Made by a program: the position numbers and the translations under genes
Shown: in pieces, positions 1 through 10,913 of the stretch
Layout: the number at the start of each line of letters is the position of its first letter
Position numbering within the stretch: the first letter of the stretch is position 1
Origin: Pseudomonadales bacterium
GTDB lineage: Bacteria; Pseudomonadota; Gammaproteobacteria; Pseudomonadales; DC-out160
NCBI GenBank assembly: GCA_019090455.1
Contig: JAHRWA010000058.1
Location: 1-64,000, forward strand
DNA length: 64,000 bases
Reading direction: 5' to 3'
The notes under the pieces: model-generated
What the model was told of the DNA's origin: nothing
What the model saw: only the letters and a program-made list of their open reading frames with translations
Database searches by the model: none

Positions 1-220
1 ACATGACCCTGCTAATCTATACATTCAAACTTACATTCTTATGTAGAAACTCACAGAATCTATATTGCTTCCACAACATATCACCAGCAAGTTCCCACAC
101 GGTTGAGTATCCTAATTGTTAAAGAGCAAAACAAAAGCTGGAAGCATTCTTCCTGTAACAAATCGCACCCAAGTAACTGTATGCGCTTTGCTTTTGTTCC
201 CTCGACTCTCTGTGTCGAGG
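1..220 (-). other. rRNA operon leader, upstream of 16S rRNA
   Basis: This is the transcribed leader between the rRNA promoter and the 16S gene, which must lie just beyond the left edge. The identification rests on the promoter, on a canonical boxA, and on the segment after boxA (ACCGTGTGGGAACTTGCTGG), which resembles the enterobacterial and pseudomonad pre-16S leader. No mature 16S sequence (AGAGTTTGATC) is present in the window. Open reading frames across this region on both strands are spurious. Confidence 0.8.
117..128 (-). promoter_or_regulatory. boxA antitermination site of the rRNA operon
   Basis: The minus strand reads TGCTCTTTAACA, identical to the E. coli rrn boxA. In the RNA this site recruits NusB/NusE (S10), and with them NusA and NusG, so that polymerase resists Rho while transcribing rRNA. 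It sits about 100 nt after the predicted transcription start. Confidence 0.9.
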
Positions 221-300
221 AGGCGCATTCTACGCGTTTCAGGTTTTGTGTCAACACTATTTTGAATAGTTTTTTCAATCTTTCAAATAGAAGAGCACAC
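219..300 (-). promoter_or_regulatory. rRNA operon promoter (sigma70, with AT-rich upstream region)
   Basis: On the minus strand there is a perfect -35 TTGACA (249-254), a 16-nt spacer and a -10 TAGAAT (227-232). These are followed by a GC-rich discriminator GCGCCTCC, typical of stringently controlled rRNA promoters. Upstream (255-300) lies an A/T-rich stretch that could act as an UP element. The start of transcription should fall near 220. A short hairpin (CTCGAC/GTCGAG arms, about 201-219) would form at the very 5' end of the transcript. The operon reads leftwards, out of the window. Confidence 0.85.
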
Positions 301-595
301 CAAACCATTTCAACCACTGCAAGCCCGCGAATTTCTTCATAGGAAGCAAGAAAACAAGAGCCTAGCTAGCCTAAATAACCAAGACTAAGAAACACTACAA
401 TCATAGCAAAGCTTCTTAGCCGCCCTAGTATCGACAACAATCCATCACCTAGGCTTATAGGTATAGCCCAGGTTAATTTACTCAGCAAGAGCGTCTCACA
501 AGGATTCAATAGGCTATTTTTGCACTAAAAACGTTAGCGCTATAACTTTTTTACAACTCGCCTTACTTTTGTGAATACGAACCGACCAACACAAT
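301..595. other. intergenic, nothing clear
   Basis: About 300 bases lie between the rRNA promoter region and the 3' end of pssA. I see no gene here. A short palindrome around 532-546 (GTTAGCGCTATAAC) lies just after pssA in the minus direction and is followed by a short T run in that direction, but the stem is too short to call a terminator with confidence. Confidence 0.5.
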
Positions 596-1405
596 CTAAC
601 CGGCCAGCCTTTTCCAAAATGAAACTATAGGACCACACAACATATACCCAAAAGAAGCAATAAATAACGTAATCGGAGGATCAACAAACACGACAGCAAA
701 CATCATAACCACGAAGAGAATAGCGACAAAAGGAACCCTCCCCTTAAAGTCGACCTCTTTAAAGCTGGTGTAACTGACATTACTCACCATAGACAACCCA
801 ATTAACAGTGTCATACCGGCAACTAATATCGCGTAATCAGGGCCCATGAACCCACGGTCAAAACCAACCCACACCAGAGACGCCACTACAGCGGCCGCAG
901 TGGGGCTGGGTAAGCCGGTAAAATAACGTGAATCAGACGCGTCTACTTGAGTATTGTATCGAGCCAAGCGTAGAGCAGCGCACGCAACATAGATAAAAGA
1001 GATCATCCAACCAACCTTACCTATTGCACTCAAGGACCAAGCATACACAACTAAAGCTGGCGCCACGCCAAATGCGACCAAATCGGACAAGCTATCATAT
1101 TCGGCCCCAAATGCACTTTGCGTATTGGTAAGGCGCGCAACCCGCCCATCAAGACCATCAAGAAACATTGCGACAAACATGGCAACACACGCCTCCTCAA
1201 AAGAACCATTCATTGAAGCGACAACAGCATAAAATCCGCAAAACAAGGCTGCTGTCGTGAGTAGGTTAGGCAGCAAATAAACACCACGCCGACGTACAGA
1301 GCGCCCCCCCTCTACATCCCCTTCTACTACTTCAAATGTCACACCACTATCGAGCTCATCCACATTATTCTCGTGCGAGCTGCCAGTATCGTTTTGTTCT
1401 CTCAT
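596..1405 (-). CDS. pssA: CDP-diacylglycerol--serine O-phosphatidyltransferase
   Basis: This enzyme makes phosphatidylserine from CDP-diacylglycerol and L-serine, the first step toward phosphatidylethanolamine in the inner membrane. The 269-residue protein has the CDP-alcohol phosphatidyltransferase signature DG..AR........G...D...D (DGLDGRVARL, then FGAEYDSLSD, roughly residues 84-108) and about seven to eight hydrophobic segments. The first ~35 residues are acidic and hydrophilic. This is the multi-spanning, Bacillus/Pseudomonas type of PssA, not the PLD-like E. coli enzyme. It lies downstream of ilvC with an 83-bp gap, a neighbourhood shared with Pseudomonas, and may be cotranscribed with the ilv genes. 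Confidence 0.93.
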   Translation of the reverse strand: MREQNDTGSSHENNVDELDSGVTFEVVEGDVEGGRSVRRRGVYLLPNLLTTAALFCGFYAVVASMNGSFEEACVAMFVAMFLDGLDGRVARLTNTQSAFGAEYDSLSDLVAFGVAPALVVYAWSLSAIGKVGWMISFIYVACAALRLARYNTQVDASDSRYFTGLPSPTAAAVVASLVWVGFDRGFMGPDYAILVAGMTLLIGLSMVSNVSYTSFKEVDFKGRVPFVAILFVVMMFAVVFVDPPITLFIASFGYMLCGPIVSFWKRLAG

Positions 1406-1488
1406 AAAATACCAATTTTCTCATCCAATTAGAGCAGAGATTATCAACCAAACAGCAATTAACTCTACCCTAATCTCAAAACCCAATA

Positions 1489-2514
<1,026 letters not shown>

Positions 2515-2646
2515 CTAAATTAAACGTATTTAAATTCAATGACTTCATTAATAATTGTTCTTCTATAACACTCTATTTCATACCGTTCGGCTAAATAGCA
2601 TTGCTATACCTAACAACCTGCATGGACCACAAAAGCATTCACAGCC

Positions 2647-3138
2647 CTATAGCCCTAGCACTTTTTCTCCTCGAGCTATTCCTGAAACACCACTACGCAC
2701 GACCTCAAGAATACCGCCTTCATCAAGAGCCTCAATGAAAGCATCGAGCTTACCGCTAGTCCCAGTCAGCTGAACCGTATACACCGCTCCGCCCACATCC
2801 ACTATCTGCCCTCTAAAAATATCAACAGTTCGCTTAATTTCAGAGCGCTGCGCGCCAACGGCCTTAATCTTTATCAGCATAAGCTCACGTTCGATGTGCG
2901 CCCCTTCTGTTAAATCGACTAACTTAACCACCTCAATCAGTTTATTAAGCTGCTTAGTTATCTGCTCAATTTTTGTATCGGGCCCCGTCGTAGTCAAAGT
3001 CAAACGCGACAAAGTTTCATCATCTGTGGGCGCTACGGTCAAGCTCTCAATATTATAATTTCGCTGCGAAAATAGCCCTACCACCCGAGACAATGCGCCC
3101 GCTTCGTTTTCCATCAAAATCGATATAATTCTTCTCAT
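2647..3138 (-). CDS. ilvN: acetolactate synthase, small regulatory subunit
   Basis: This is the regulatory subunit of acetohydroxyacid synthase, which raises activity of the large subunit and confers valine feedback inhibition. The 163-residue protein starts with an ACT domain (MRRIISILMENEAGALSRVV), in which the N/G-A-L segment binds valine, followed by the ALS_ss C-terminal domain. It is close in length to E. coli IlvH, and the symbol ilvH would be equally valid. The ATG lies 2 nt after the stop codon of the large-subunit gene, so the two are almost certainly translationally coupled. Confidence 0.95.
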   Translation of the reverse strand: MRRIISILMENEAGALSRVVGLFSQRNYNIESLTVAPTDDETLSRLTLTTTGPDTKIEQITKQLNKLIEVVKLVDLTEGAHIERELMLIKIKAVGAQRSEIKRTVDIFRGQIVDVGGAVYTVQLTGTSGKLDAFIEALDEGGILEVVRSGVSGIARGEKVLGL

Positions 3139-3140
3139 CG

Positions 3141-4877
3141 CTATGTTCGCTCCGTTTTACTCAACCACATGTCTCGCATAGCGCCATCCTTGATCATCAT
3201 GGGGTAAACATGCTCTTCTTTGTCTACATGAATATCCATAAAGACCAACCGGTCCTTCATGTTAAAACACTCTGTCATTGCCGACTTTAGATCAGACAAC
3301 TTATCAACCCTCATACCCACATGACCGTATGCTTCGGCCAGTTTAACAAAATCAGGCAGAGAATCTTCATAGGTAGAGGAAGCATGACGACCATCGTAAT
3401 TCATATCTTGCCACTGCTTAACCATCCCTAAATAGCCATTATTAAGATTAATAATTTTTACTGGAAGACCGTACTGCAAGCACGTTGAAAGCTCCTGAAT
3501 ATTCATTTGAATACTGCCCTCACCCGTCACACACGCCACGGTAGCACCGGGATGCGCAACCAACACCCCCATTGCTGCGGGCAATCCAAACCCCATCGTG
3601 CCAAGACCACCAGAATTTATCCAACGACGCGGCTTATCGAACGGGTAATATAATGCAGCAAACATTTGATGCTGCCCTACATCTGACGAGACAAACGCGT
3701 CGCCTTTTGTCACTTCATGAAGTGTTTGAATGGCTTTTTGCGGCTTGATCACCTCAGTATCTGATTCATCATAATTCAAACAATTGCGTGCGCGCCAACC
3801 TTCAATCTGTTGCCACCAGGCCTCAAGGTTTCCAGCATTCGGCGTGTCAGTTTGCTCAGCCAACGACTGATTAAACAGCGTTATCATGTCTTGAAGAACT
3901 TGATCAACAGGACCTACTATGGGAATCGCCGCTTGAATGGTTTTCGATATCGAAGCCGGATCCACATCTATGTGAATAATGGTGGCATTGGGGCAAAACT
4001 GAGTCACGTTATTCGTCACTCGATCATCGAAGCGAGCACCCACAGCCAAAATTGCATCACTATTATGCATAGCCATATTGGCCTCATACGTACCATGCAT
4101 TCCAAGCATTCCAACAAACTGTTTATCGCTAGCGGGAAACCCACCAAGCCCCATCAGAGTGTTGGTGACAGGGTATCCTGTTTGGCGCGCAAATTTAGTT
4201 AACAGATCCGAACCATCCCCGGTAACAACACCACCACCGGCATAAATAATTGGACGCTTGGCATTGAGTAACACATTAATCGCTTTCTTTATCTGCCCAG
4301 AATGGCCTCTGACAACAGGGCTATAAGAGCGCATTTTCACTTTCTTAGGGTATGAGTATTCAAACTTATCCAAGGGATTCGTCATATCCTTTGGGATATC
4401 AACGACAACAGGACCCGGCCGACCAGTAGAGGCTATATAGAAGGCCTTTTTAATCACCGTGGGAATATCTCGAGGATCTTTAATTAAGAAGCTGTGCTTT
4501 ACCACTGGCCGTGATACCCCGACCATGTCAGTTTCTTGGAAAGCATCTTCACCAATCAGCGCGCTAGGAACATTCCCAGTAATAATTACCATGGGAATAG
4601 AATCCATATACGCCGTGGCAATTCCGGTAATGGTATTCGTCGCCCCAGGACCAGAAGTCGCAAAGACAACCCCTGGTTTTCCCGTAGCACGCGCGTAACC
4701 ATCCGCCATATGTGCAGCCGCCTGCTCATGTCTCACTAGAATATGTCGTACTTTGTCTTGTCTAAATAATGCATCGTAGGTGTGCAGCACTGCGCCACCA
4801 GGATAACCAAATACGGTATCAACCCCCTGATCTTCTAGGGAACGAATAACCATCTCCGCACCAGATAATAATTCCAC
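3141..4877 (-). CDS. ilvI: acetolactate synthase, large catalytic subunit
   Basis: This thiamine-diphosphate enzyme condenses two pyruvates to acetolactate, or pyruvate with 2-ketobutyrate. The 578-residue protein has all three domains of the family. The N-terminal TPP-binding domain holds the catalytic glutamate in [15 protein letters not shown], the middle domain is FAD-binding, and the C-terminal TPP domain holds [15 protein letters not shown] followed by [12 protein letters not shown]. The usual GDG of the metal-binding motif reads GEG here, a conservative change that I believe also occurs in pseudomonad IlvI. It is the first gene of the ilvI-ilvN-ilvC cluster. I found no valine/leucine-rich leader peptide upstream that would indicate classical attenuation. 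Confidence 0.96.
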   Translation of the reverse strand: MELLSGAEMVIRSLEDQGVDTVFGYPGGAVLHTYDALFRQDKVRHILVRHEQAAAHMADGYARATGKPGVVFATSGPGATNTITGIATAYMDSIPMVIITGNVPSALIGEDAFQETDMVGVSRPVVKHSFLIKDPRDIPTVIKKAFYIASTGRPGPVVVDIPKDMTNPLDKFEYSYPKKVKMRSYSPVVRGHSGQIKKAINVLLNAKRPIIYAGGGVVTGDGSDLLTKFARQTGYPVTNTLMGLGGFPASDKQFVGMLGMHGTYEANMAMHNSDAILAVGARFDDRVTNNVTQFCPNATIIHIDVDPASISKTIQAAIPIVGPVDQVLQDMITLFNQSLAEQTDTPNAGNLEAWWQQIEGWRARNCLNYDESDTEVIKPQKAIQTLHEVTKGDAFVSSDVGQHQMFAALYYPFDKPRRWINSGGLGTMGFGLPAAMGVLVAHPGATVACVTGEGSIQMNIQELSTCLQYGLPVKIINLNNGYLGMVKQWQDMNYDGRHASSTYEDSLPDFVKLAEAYGHVGMRVDKLSDLKSAMTECFNMKDRLVFMDIHVDKEEHVYPMMIKDGAMRDMWLSKTERT

Positions 4878-5664
4878 TTTTTTAACCTCTACTTAATTCC
4901 AAAAAGCCCTGACTTAAATATTTTGCTTTTTGTCACTTACCCTCATTTCCAGCTTTCAGCTTGCCTATCTAGCATTAATTGCACTTAAAACAAGCATAAA
5001 ACCAACCAAACTCTCCCCGTACTCACCCATCTCCACCTTAAAGTTCGAGGCAGTCGATCACGTGATTGTTAGGAGTATCTATAAACGTCGTGAACTTTAT
5101 GAACAGCAAGGCTTAACTAAACTGCATCATGGAATCAATGTTATTCGAGACAATCACAACAACCGTGTACCGATATCAGCTATACCAATCGCTTTCGCAA
5201 TCGTTATATTCGACTGTGTTACCTATCTCTGAATCGTTACTGATCCACAATTCGCATGCAAACCTGCTTGTTTGATGAGGGAAACGCTTTTTACGCTTGG
5301 CTCTTTCCTATGTACGCTTTGGGTGCGCTGTAGAGGAATTCAAACTCAGCTGAGTGAATAGCAGGATTACTGCTTAAAGGCTATGACCACTCTATGAGTA
5401 ACCTAGTGTTTCAGTGGTTCACTCAATCATAAGCAATAGTTGGAGTCACTTTATTGCCTATACCACCGCATTAGCTGGCCGATTGTGTCATATATGCTGA
5501 TATTGTCAACAGTATGAGCCACTACACACTTAAATTTGGTTCACTACCAGCCACGCTTAATCCTTTATTTTTCTTCTGTATCTAGCTGATTTTGGGGAAT
5601 CCACCTAAACTAAGACAATCTTACATTTGGACCATTATTTTTCGTCAAACTGAGGTCGACTACA
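4878..5664. other. 787-bp gene-poor interval upstream of ilvI
   Basis: This is a long gap between the divergent ilvI and the DUF4124 gene. The only long frame (4930-5232, plus strand, 100 codons) has no ribosome-binding site, no recognisable domain and an unconvincing composition, so I do not call it. The interval must hold the ilvI promoter and perhaps leader RNA. It may also contain decayed sequence. I recognise no repeat, tRNA or riboswitch. Confidence 0.5.
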
Positions 5665-6162
5665 ATGAGACGCCGCAAATACACACCACAAAACCAATGC
5701 GCACTATACCTGAAATCGATATTGCTGCTGGTGGTGTTCACTTTAATGTCAAACCCTGCATCGGCAGGCAAAATTTATAAGTGGGTAGATGCTGAAGGCG
5801 TCACTCATTACACCCAGCACCCACCGAAAGATCAATCGATTGAAAAAGAGCAAATCAAAATCAAAAACAAGAAACCTCACGGAGCAGATGAGGCCGCAGA
5901 AAAACTAGAAAGCAACCGTAAAGCACTTTTAGAGTCTGCCGCAGATCGGAAAACTAGCAGCAAAACAGATCCGGAGGATGCAGAGAGGCAAGAGGCTATC
6001 GATAAGAATTGCCAAATAGCGCGGGATAATCTAAAACAACTGAAAGAACACGCTCGCGTCAGGGAAGCAGGCGAAGACGGAGAGCTCAGATATCTATCCG
6101 AAGAAGAGCACCAAAAACGTAAAGACGACAACGCGGCCTTTTTACAGGATAATTGCAGCTAA
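5665..6162 (+). CDS. DUF4124 domain periplasmic protein
   Basis: This is a secreted protein of 165 residues and unknown function. After a basic N-terminus comes a hydrophobic signal segment (about residues 17-33, ending NPASA-GK). The mature protein opens directly with the DUF4124 motif KIYKWVDAEGVTHYTQHPP, a WW-like beta fold common in gammaproteobacterial envelope proteins. The remainder is charged, Lys/Glu-rich and probably helical. Two cysteines (in KNCQIA and the terminal DNCS) could form a disulfide. GAGG lies upstream of the ATG. It converges on clpB with a gap of 37 bp. The function is not known. Confidence 0.8.
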   Translation: MRRRKYTPQNQCALYLKSILLLVVFTLMSNPASAGKIYKWVDAEGVTHYTQHPPKDQSIEKEQIKIKNKKPHGADEAAEKLESNRKALLESAADRKTSSKTDPEDAERQEAIDKNCQIARDNLKQLKEHARVREAGEDGELRYLSEEEHQKRKDDNAAFLQDNCS

Positions 6163-6199
6163 AATAGACCAGCGCCCGAGAACTTGAGCAACCTCAGAA

Positions 6200-8779
6200 T
6201 CAGCGGCTAATCGAAAAGGTAAGCTCCTGATCTCTCACCGCGACTTTGATCGTATTCCCAGCGGCAAAGTCACCTTTCAATAACCGTTGAGCCAAGGGAT
6301 CTTCAATACTTCGTTGAATAGCACGCTTTAATGGCCTGGCCCCGTACACGGGATCAAACCCCACCTCAGACAACTGACGTATCGCCTCATCGCTAATCTC
6401 CAGCTTCATCTCTTTTTCCTGTAGTCGAGCCTTCAGCATTTTAAGCTGTACCTTGGCGATGCCATGAATATGGGCAGCACCCAAGGCATGAAACACCACC
6501 ATCTCATCAATACGATTGATAAACTCAGGACGAAAGTACTGACCTACCACATCGATAACGGCATTCCGCATGTCTTCGTAGGGGTTGTCCGCTGGCAGGT
6601 TTTGAATAATATCGGAACCCAAGTTAGAGGTCATGACAATAACGGTGTTTCTGAAATCCACCGTGCGGCCATGGCCATCCGTTAAGCGGCCTTCATCTAA
6701 TACTTGCAGCAGGATATTAAACACATCCAAATGGGCTTTTTCTAACTCATCCAACAAGATCACAGAATAAGGGCGCCGCCTCACCGCTTCCGTAAGATAT
6801 CCTCCTTCTTCATATCCCACATAGCCCGGTGGCGCTCCTATCAGACGAGCAACCGAGTGAGCCTCCATAAACTCAGACATATCAATGCGAATAAGCGCGT
6901 CATCCGTATCAAACAGAAAATCAGCCAACGCTTTACACAATTCTGTCTTACCCACACCCGTCGGCCCCAAAAACAAGAAAGATCCATTCGGCCGGTTTGG
7001 ATCAGACAATCCAGCTCGCGACCGTCGAATGGCATTCGATACCGAATCAACCGCATGCTTCTGGCCAATCACCCGCAGATGAAGATTTTCCTCCATCCGC
7101 AACAACCTTTCTTTATCCCCTTCCAACATTTTAGAAACTGGGATACCCGTCCATTTAGACACGACATCGGCAATTTCCTCTTCAGTCACTCGATTTCGGA
7201 GTAAGCGCATATCCATCATTTCAACTTGAGCCGCCATATCCAATTGTTTTTCTAACTCTGGAATACGGCCATACTGAAGCTCCGACATTTTCGTTAGATC
7301 CCCTGCCCGCCGTGCCGCGTCAAATTCCACACGCGCTTGCTCAAGCTCAGCCTTAATCTGTTGGCTGCCATGTAAAGCCGCTTTTTCAGCATTCCAAATT
7401 TCATTGAGATCGGAGAACTCTTGCTCCAAGTTTTGAATATCCTCTTCGATTTTCTGTAGCCGCTTTCTAGACGCGATATCGGATTCTTTTCGTAAGGCTT
7501 CCTTTTCCATTTTTAATTGAATTAATTTTCGTTCCAGTTTATCCATTTCTTCTGGCTTAGAATCCATTTCCATTCGAATCAGGCTAGCGGCCTCATCGAT
7601 GAGATCAATGGCCTTATCCGGTAACTGACGATCGCTAATGTAACGGTGGGATAGTTTCGCCGCTTCGACAATGGCGGGGTCTGTAATTTCCACTCCGTGA
7701 TGCACTTCATACTTTTCCTTCAGTCCCCGCAAGATCGCAACCGTATCGTCTAAAGACGGTTCTTGTACCAACACTTTCTGGAACCGTCGCTCTAGCGCCG
7801 CATCTTTTTCAATATTCTGTCGATACTCATCCAACGTGGTGGCACCCACACAATGCAGCTCACCTCGCGCCAAGGCCGGCTTCAACATATTGCCGGCATC
7901 GATAGCACCCTCTCCTTTCCCCGCGCCCACCATGGTATGTATCTCATCAATAAACAGGATGATATTACCCTCCTGCTTTGACAGCTCATTCAATACCGCT
8001 TTCAAACGCTCTTCAAATTCACCCCGCAATTTAGCTCCCGCTAACAAGGAGCCCATATCCAAAGACAGTACTTTTTTATTTTTTAAACCTTCGGGAACCT
8101 CAGCGTTAATAATTCGTTGCGCCAAACCTTCCACTATCGCCGTTTTCCCAACGCCGGGTTCACCAATGAGTACGGGGTTATTTTTGGTTCTACGTTGCAG
8201 CACTTGTATTGTTCGCCGAATTTCATCATCTCGACCGATGACCGGATCAAGCTTCCCCCTTTCTGCTCGCTCAGTGAGATCAATGGTGTAACGATCTAAT
8301 GCTTGCCTAACATCTTCCGCATTCACATCCGTCACCTTCTCGCCCCCACGAACTTGATCCACTGCCTTTTCAATACACTCCGTGTTTAAACCTGCCTGTT
8401 TGAATATTCTCGCAATTTCCCCTTTATCATCGACTGCCGCTAACAGTATCGATTCGGTAGTAATAAACTGATCGCCACGCTTCTGTGAAAATTTATCTGC
8501 CATATTCAGCAGCCGCCCAAAATCATTGGACATTTGCACATCGCCATCATGGTTTTCAATCGTCGCAATTCGGACCAGATGCGCTCTTAACGCCTCATTC
8601 AAATTCGCTAAATTCGCTCCGGCTTTTTCAAAAATAGGCCTCGCACTGCTACCCTCCTGCTCAAGCAGTGCAATGATTAAATGCGTGGGTTCAATCAGGT
8701 TATGATCCAGGCCCACAGCAATAGATTGTGCATCGGAAATCGCGATTTGCAATTTACTGGTCAAGCGATCTATACGCAC
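6200..8779 (-). CDS. clpB: ATP-dependent disaggregase ClpB
   Basis: This hexameric AAA+ chaperone rescues aggregated proteins together with DnaK/DnaJ/GrpE. The 859-residue length is standard. The order is an N-terminal Clp_N domain (residues 1-145), a first AAA+ module with Walker [16 protein letters not shown] and Walker [15 protein letters not shown], the long coiled-coil M domain (about 400-530), and a second AAA+ module with [24 protein letters not shown] and the GYVGYEEGG pore loop, ending in a D2-small domain. Translation starts at a GTG (8777-8779) with GAGGG eight bases upstream. I could not make out a convincing sigma32 heat-shock promoter in the 130-bp upstream gap, although the family is normally heat-induced. 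Confidence 0.97.
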   Translation of the reverse strand: MRIDRLTSKLQIAISDAQSIAVGLDHNLIEPTHLIIALLEQEGSSARPIFEKAGANLANLNEALRAHLVRIATIENHDGDVQMSNDFGRLLNMADKFSQKRGDQFITTESILLAAVDDKGEIARIFKQAGLNTECIEKAVDQVRGGEKVTDVNAEDVRQALDRYTIDLTERAERGKLDPVIGRDDEIRRTIQVLQRRTKNNPVLIGEPGVGKTAIVEGLAQRIINAEVPEGLKNKKVLSLDMGSLLAGAKLRGEFEERLKAVLNELSKQEGNIILFIDEIHTMVGAGKGEGAIDAGNMLKPALARGELHCVGATTLDEYRQNIEKDAALERRFQKVLVQEPSLDDTVAILRGLKEKYEVHHGVEITDPAIVEAAKLSHRYISDRQLPDKAIDLIDEAASLIRMEMDSKPEEMDKLERKLIQLKMEKEALRKESDIASRKRLQKIEEDIQNLEQEFSDLNEIWNAEKAALHGSQQIKAELEQARVEFDAARRAGDLTKMSELQYGRIPELEKQLDMAAQVEMMDMRLLRNRVTEEEIADVVSKWTGIPVSKMLEGDKERLLRMEENLHLRVIGQKHAVDSVSNAIRRSRAGLSDPNRPNGSFLFLGPTGVGKTELCKALADFLFDTDDALIRIDMSEFMEAHSVARLIGAPPGYVGYEEGGYLTEAVRRRPYSVILLDELEKAHLDVFNILLQVLDEGRLTDGHGRTVDFRNTVIVMTSNLGSDIIQNLPADNPYEDMRNAVIDVVGQYFRPEFINRIDEMVVFHALGAAHIHGIAKVQLKMLKARLQEKEMKLEISDEAIRQLSEVGFDPVYGARPLKRAIQRSIEDPLAQRLLKGDFAAGNTIKVAVRDQELTFSISR

Positions 8780-8907
8780 AGAAATTCCCTCAAGTTATGG
8801 CTATTCATATTAATAACGGTCCAGCGACCTATCTAAAAGAATAGTCCAGTGACACTTGATAACAAAAGAGATGAGGAATGGAGAGATGGGGATCGATTTC
8901 GAGGACT

Positions 8908-9732
8908 TTAATTCTTAAACCAAATCAAACTAGCGATGCGGCCGGTTTCACCATCTCGGCGATAGGAATAAAAGCGTTTGGCTTGCTCTTCATTCTGCGT
9001 AGTACTATCAGAATAGGTACAATAACCATCGCCATAGATTTCAGTCACACCTAGCGCTTGTAGTTGGATTTTAGCTAAGACATAAAGATCAGCGTACCAA
9101 TGCTCAGCTCGGGCAGCGGATTTAAATGCCATTTGATAAAGAGAGTTCTTGTTTTCAAATTGCGCCTTAACCTCTGCCCCCACCTCAAAATAAGGCTGGC
9201 TAATAGCCGGACCCAACCAAGCCATAATCTGTTGAGGGGATGCCTGGAAAGAGCTTATGGTCGCATCTACAATGCCATTGACCAACCCTCGCCACCCCGC
9301 ATGGACAGCTGCAATTTGTTCTCCCGCCTTGTCACATAACAATATCGGCAGGCAATCTGCCGTCAGCACCACACAGATACTATTGTCATTACGAGGACTG
9401 CCGCAATCACCCCTACGAGTGCCAATACTCGCATCCGCATATAGCGGCGCAGCACTCTCAAAAGTTTGATCCGTATGAACGACATTCACACTGTGCGTTT
9501 GCTCTAACCAAGCAGGCTCACCGGGCAATCCCAATTGTTCCACCAAACTCAACCTATTCAATCTCACGCTAGCAGGATCATCCCCTACATGCGTCGCTAG
9601 ATTAAAACTATCATACGGTGGCAGACTCACACCCCCAAATCGAGTGGTGACGGCTGAACCTATAGTGGGAGGTGTGGGCCAACGAGGAAGGATCAAATCA
9701 TTTACGTTACCATTTATGCTTTCAGCACTCAT
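8908..9732 (-). CDS. pgeF: peptidoglycan editing factor PgeF / purine nucleoside phosphorylase (YfiH, laccase-domain family)
   Basis: This 274-residue protein belongs to the Cu-oxidase_4/DUF152 family (YfiH). Its members have been reported as polyphenol oxidases and as adenosine-cleaving enzymes, and in E. coli as an editing factor that keeps L-Ser out of the muropeptide stem. The metal-site residues are visible: His in LEQTHSVNVVH, Cys in VLTADCLPILL and His in IAAVHAGWRG. The position immediately downstream of rluD matches Pseudomonas, where clpB, this gene and rluD are adjacent. The symbol reflects the best-supported role in E. coli and is not proven here. Confidence 0.88.
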   Translation of the reverse strand: MSAESINGNVNDLILPRWPTPPTIGSAVTTRFGGVSLPPYDSFNLATHVGDDPASVRLNRLSLVEQLGLPGEPAWLEQTHSVNVVHTDQTFESAAPLYADASIGTRRGDCGSPRNDNSICVVLTADCLPILLCDKAGEQIAAVHAGWRGLVNGIVDATISSFQASPQQIMAWLGPAISQPYFEVGAEVKAQFENKNSLYQMAFKSAARAEHWYADLYVLAKIQLQALGVTEIYGDGYCTYSDSTTQNEEQAKRFYSYRRDGETGRIASLIWFKN

Positions 9733-9805
9733 GCCTACTCCACCGGACCTTTGATATCCGTTCTGCCATTTCTAGCGGGATCGCCTCATTTGGCAGAGTA
9801 TGTTC

Positions 9806-10777
9806 TCAATCATAATTAGGGCCATTTTTTTTGAGATCATCGGAAAGCACGTCCAATAAATGCAACATATCTGCTGGTAGAGGCACCTCCCACTCACAGT
9901 ATTCGTCAGTTCGAGGATGTTGCAGACCTAGCTTTTTCGCATGCAAGGCCTGACGACGAAAAGCTCGCAGTTCATCAATTAACTCTGGCGTTGCGCCTTT
10001 GGGTAACTTCAAGCGCCCGCCATAAACGGGATCGCCTAGTAACGGATGCTGCACATGAGTCATGTGTACTCTAATCTGATGAGTTCGCCCGGTTTCTAAT
10101 CGAACGCTGAGACGGGTGTGGGAGCGATATCTTTCTATTATCCGATAATGAGTCACCGCAGGCTTACCACTGTGAACAACTGCCATCCTTGTTCTCTGCG
10201 TGGGGTGGCGAGCAATGGGTTGATCCACCATTCCGCCTCCTGTCATCTCTCCGATAACAATCGCCTCGTACTCCCTGTGCACTGACTTATCTTGTAGCTG
10301 CCCAACTAATGAAGTGTGAGCCTCTAGATTTTTTGCCACCACCATTAATCCCGAGGTTTCTTTATCTAATCGATGCACAATCCCGGCGCGTGGTAATGTA
10401 GCCTGCGCATCCGACCGATAAACCAAGCCATTTAACACGGTTCCCTGTTGGTGTCCTGCACCAGGATGCACCACCATACCCGCCGGTTTATTTATCACCA
10501 GTAAGTCCTCATCCTCATAAACGATATCCAGTTCTATATCGTTGGGTTCCCAGGACTCCTCCACCTCCAACTCCGCTGAAATCGTTAGCAACTCCCCTCC
10601 GACTAGTTTTTCTTTGGGTTTTCTGACCTTACCGTCAACCAATAATTCACCTGACTGTATCCAGCCCTTCAGCCGAGACCGAGAAAACTGAGAAAAGAGA
10701 GTCGCGGCAATTTGATCCAAACGCTTACCCGCTAACGAGTCTTCAACCTGCTGCTCTAAAGATATATTTTGCGACAT
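9806..10777 (-). CDS. rluD: 23S rRNA pseudouridine(1911/1915/1917) synthase
   Basis: RluD isomerises three uridines in helix 69 of 23S rRNA during late 50S assembly. The 323-residue protein has an N-terminal S4 RNA-binding domain (KRLDQIAATLFSQFSRSRLKGWI) and the RluA-family catalytic domain, with motif I GIVHRLDKETSGLMVVAKN holding the catalytic Asp and motif III GRTHQIRVHM. The gene diverges from bamD, as in other gammaproteobacteria, and is followed by pgeF. Confidence 0.95.
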   Translation of the reverse strand: MSQNISLEQQVEDSLAGKRLDQIAATLFSQFSRSRLKGWIQSGELLVDGKVRKPKEKLVGGELLTISAELEVEESWEPNDIELDIVYEDEDLLVINKPAGMVVHPGAGHQQGTVLNGLVYRSDAQATLPRAGIVHRLDKETSGLMVVAKNLEAHTSLVGQLQDKSVHREYEAIVIGEMTGGGMVDQPIARHPTQRTRMAVVHSGKPAVTHYRIIERYRSHTRLSVRLETGRTHQIRVHMTHVQHPLLGDPVYGGRLKLPKGATPELIDELRAFRRQALHAKKLGLQHPRTDEYCEWEVPLPADMLHLLDVLSDDLKKNGPNYD

Positions 10778-10913
10778 GGGAATTTGTGCTTTACTCCTAG
10801 GTCAAACTTGTTTCGTTTTGTGGTTAAATTTACAATCTAAGGTTAACATTAGCCTTGAATTAAAGATCCGACTTAACACACTCTTTCCTTTGGCTATTCC
10901 GGACACCCGCATA

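Noticed and set aside
81..342. Open frames on both strands across the left edge
   Set aside because: They lie within the rRNA promoter and leader; the boxA and the promoter explain the sequence.
4930..5232. 100-codon plus-strand frame upstream of ilvI
   Set aside because: No ribosome-binding site, no recognisable domain, and a composition unlike the neighbouring genes. Not excluded as a decayed gene, but not supported.
6464..8299. Several 60-150 codon frames on the plus strand opposite clpB
   Set aside because: They are antisense shadows of a strongly conserved gene and lack start signals.
6200..8779. clpB as the type VI ATPase ClpV
   Set aside because: Sequence, length and neighbours are those of the disaggregase ClpB, and it is nearly 40 kb from the FHA gene.
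8780..8907. Sigma32 promoter ahead of clpB
   Set aside because: No CTTGAAA and CCCAT-type pair with correct spacing could be found.
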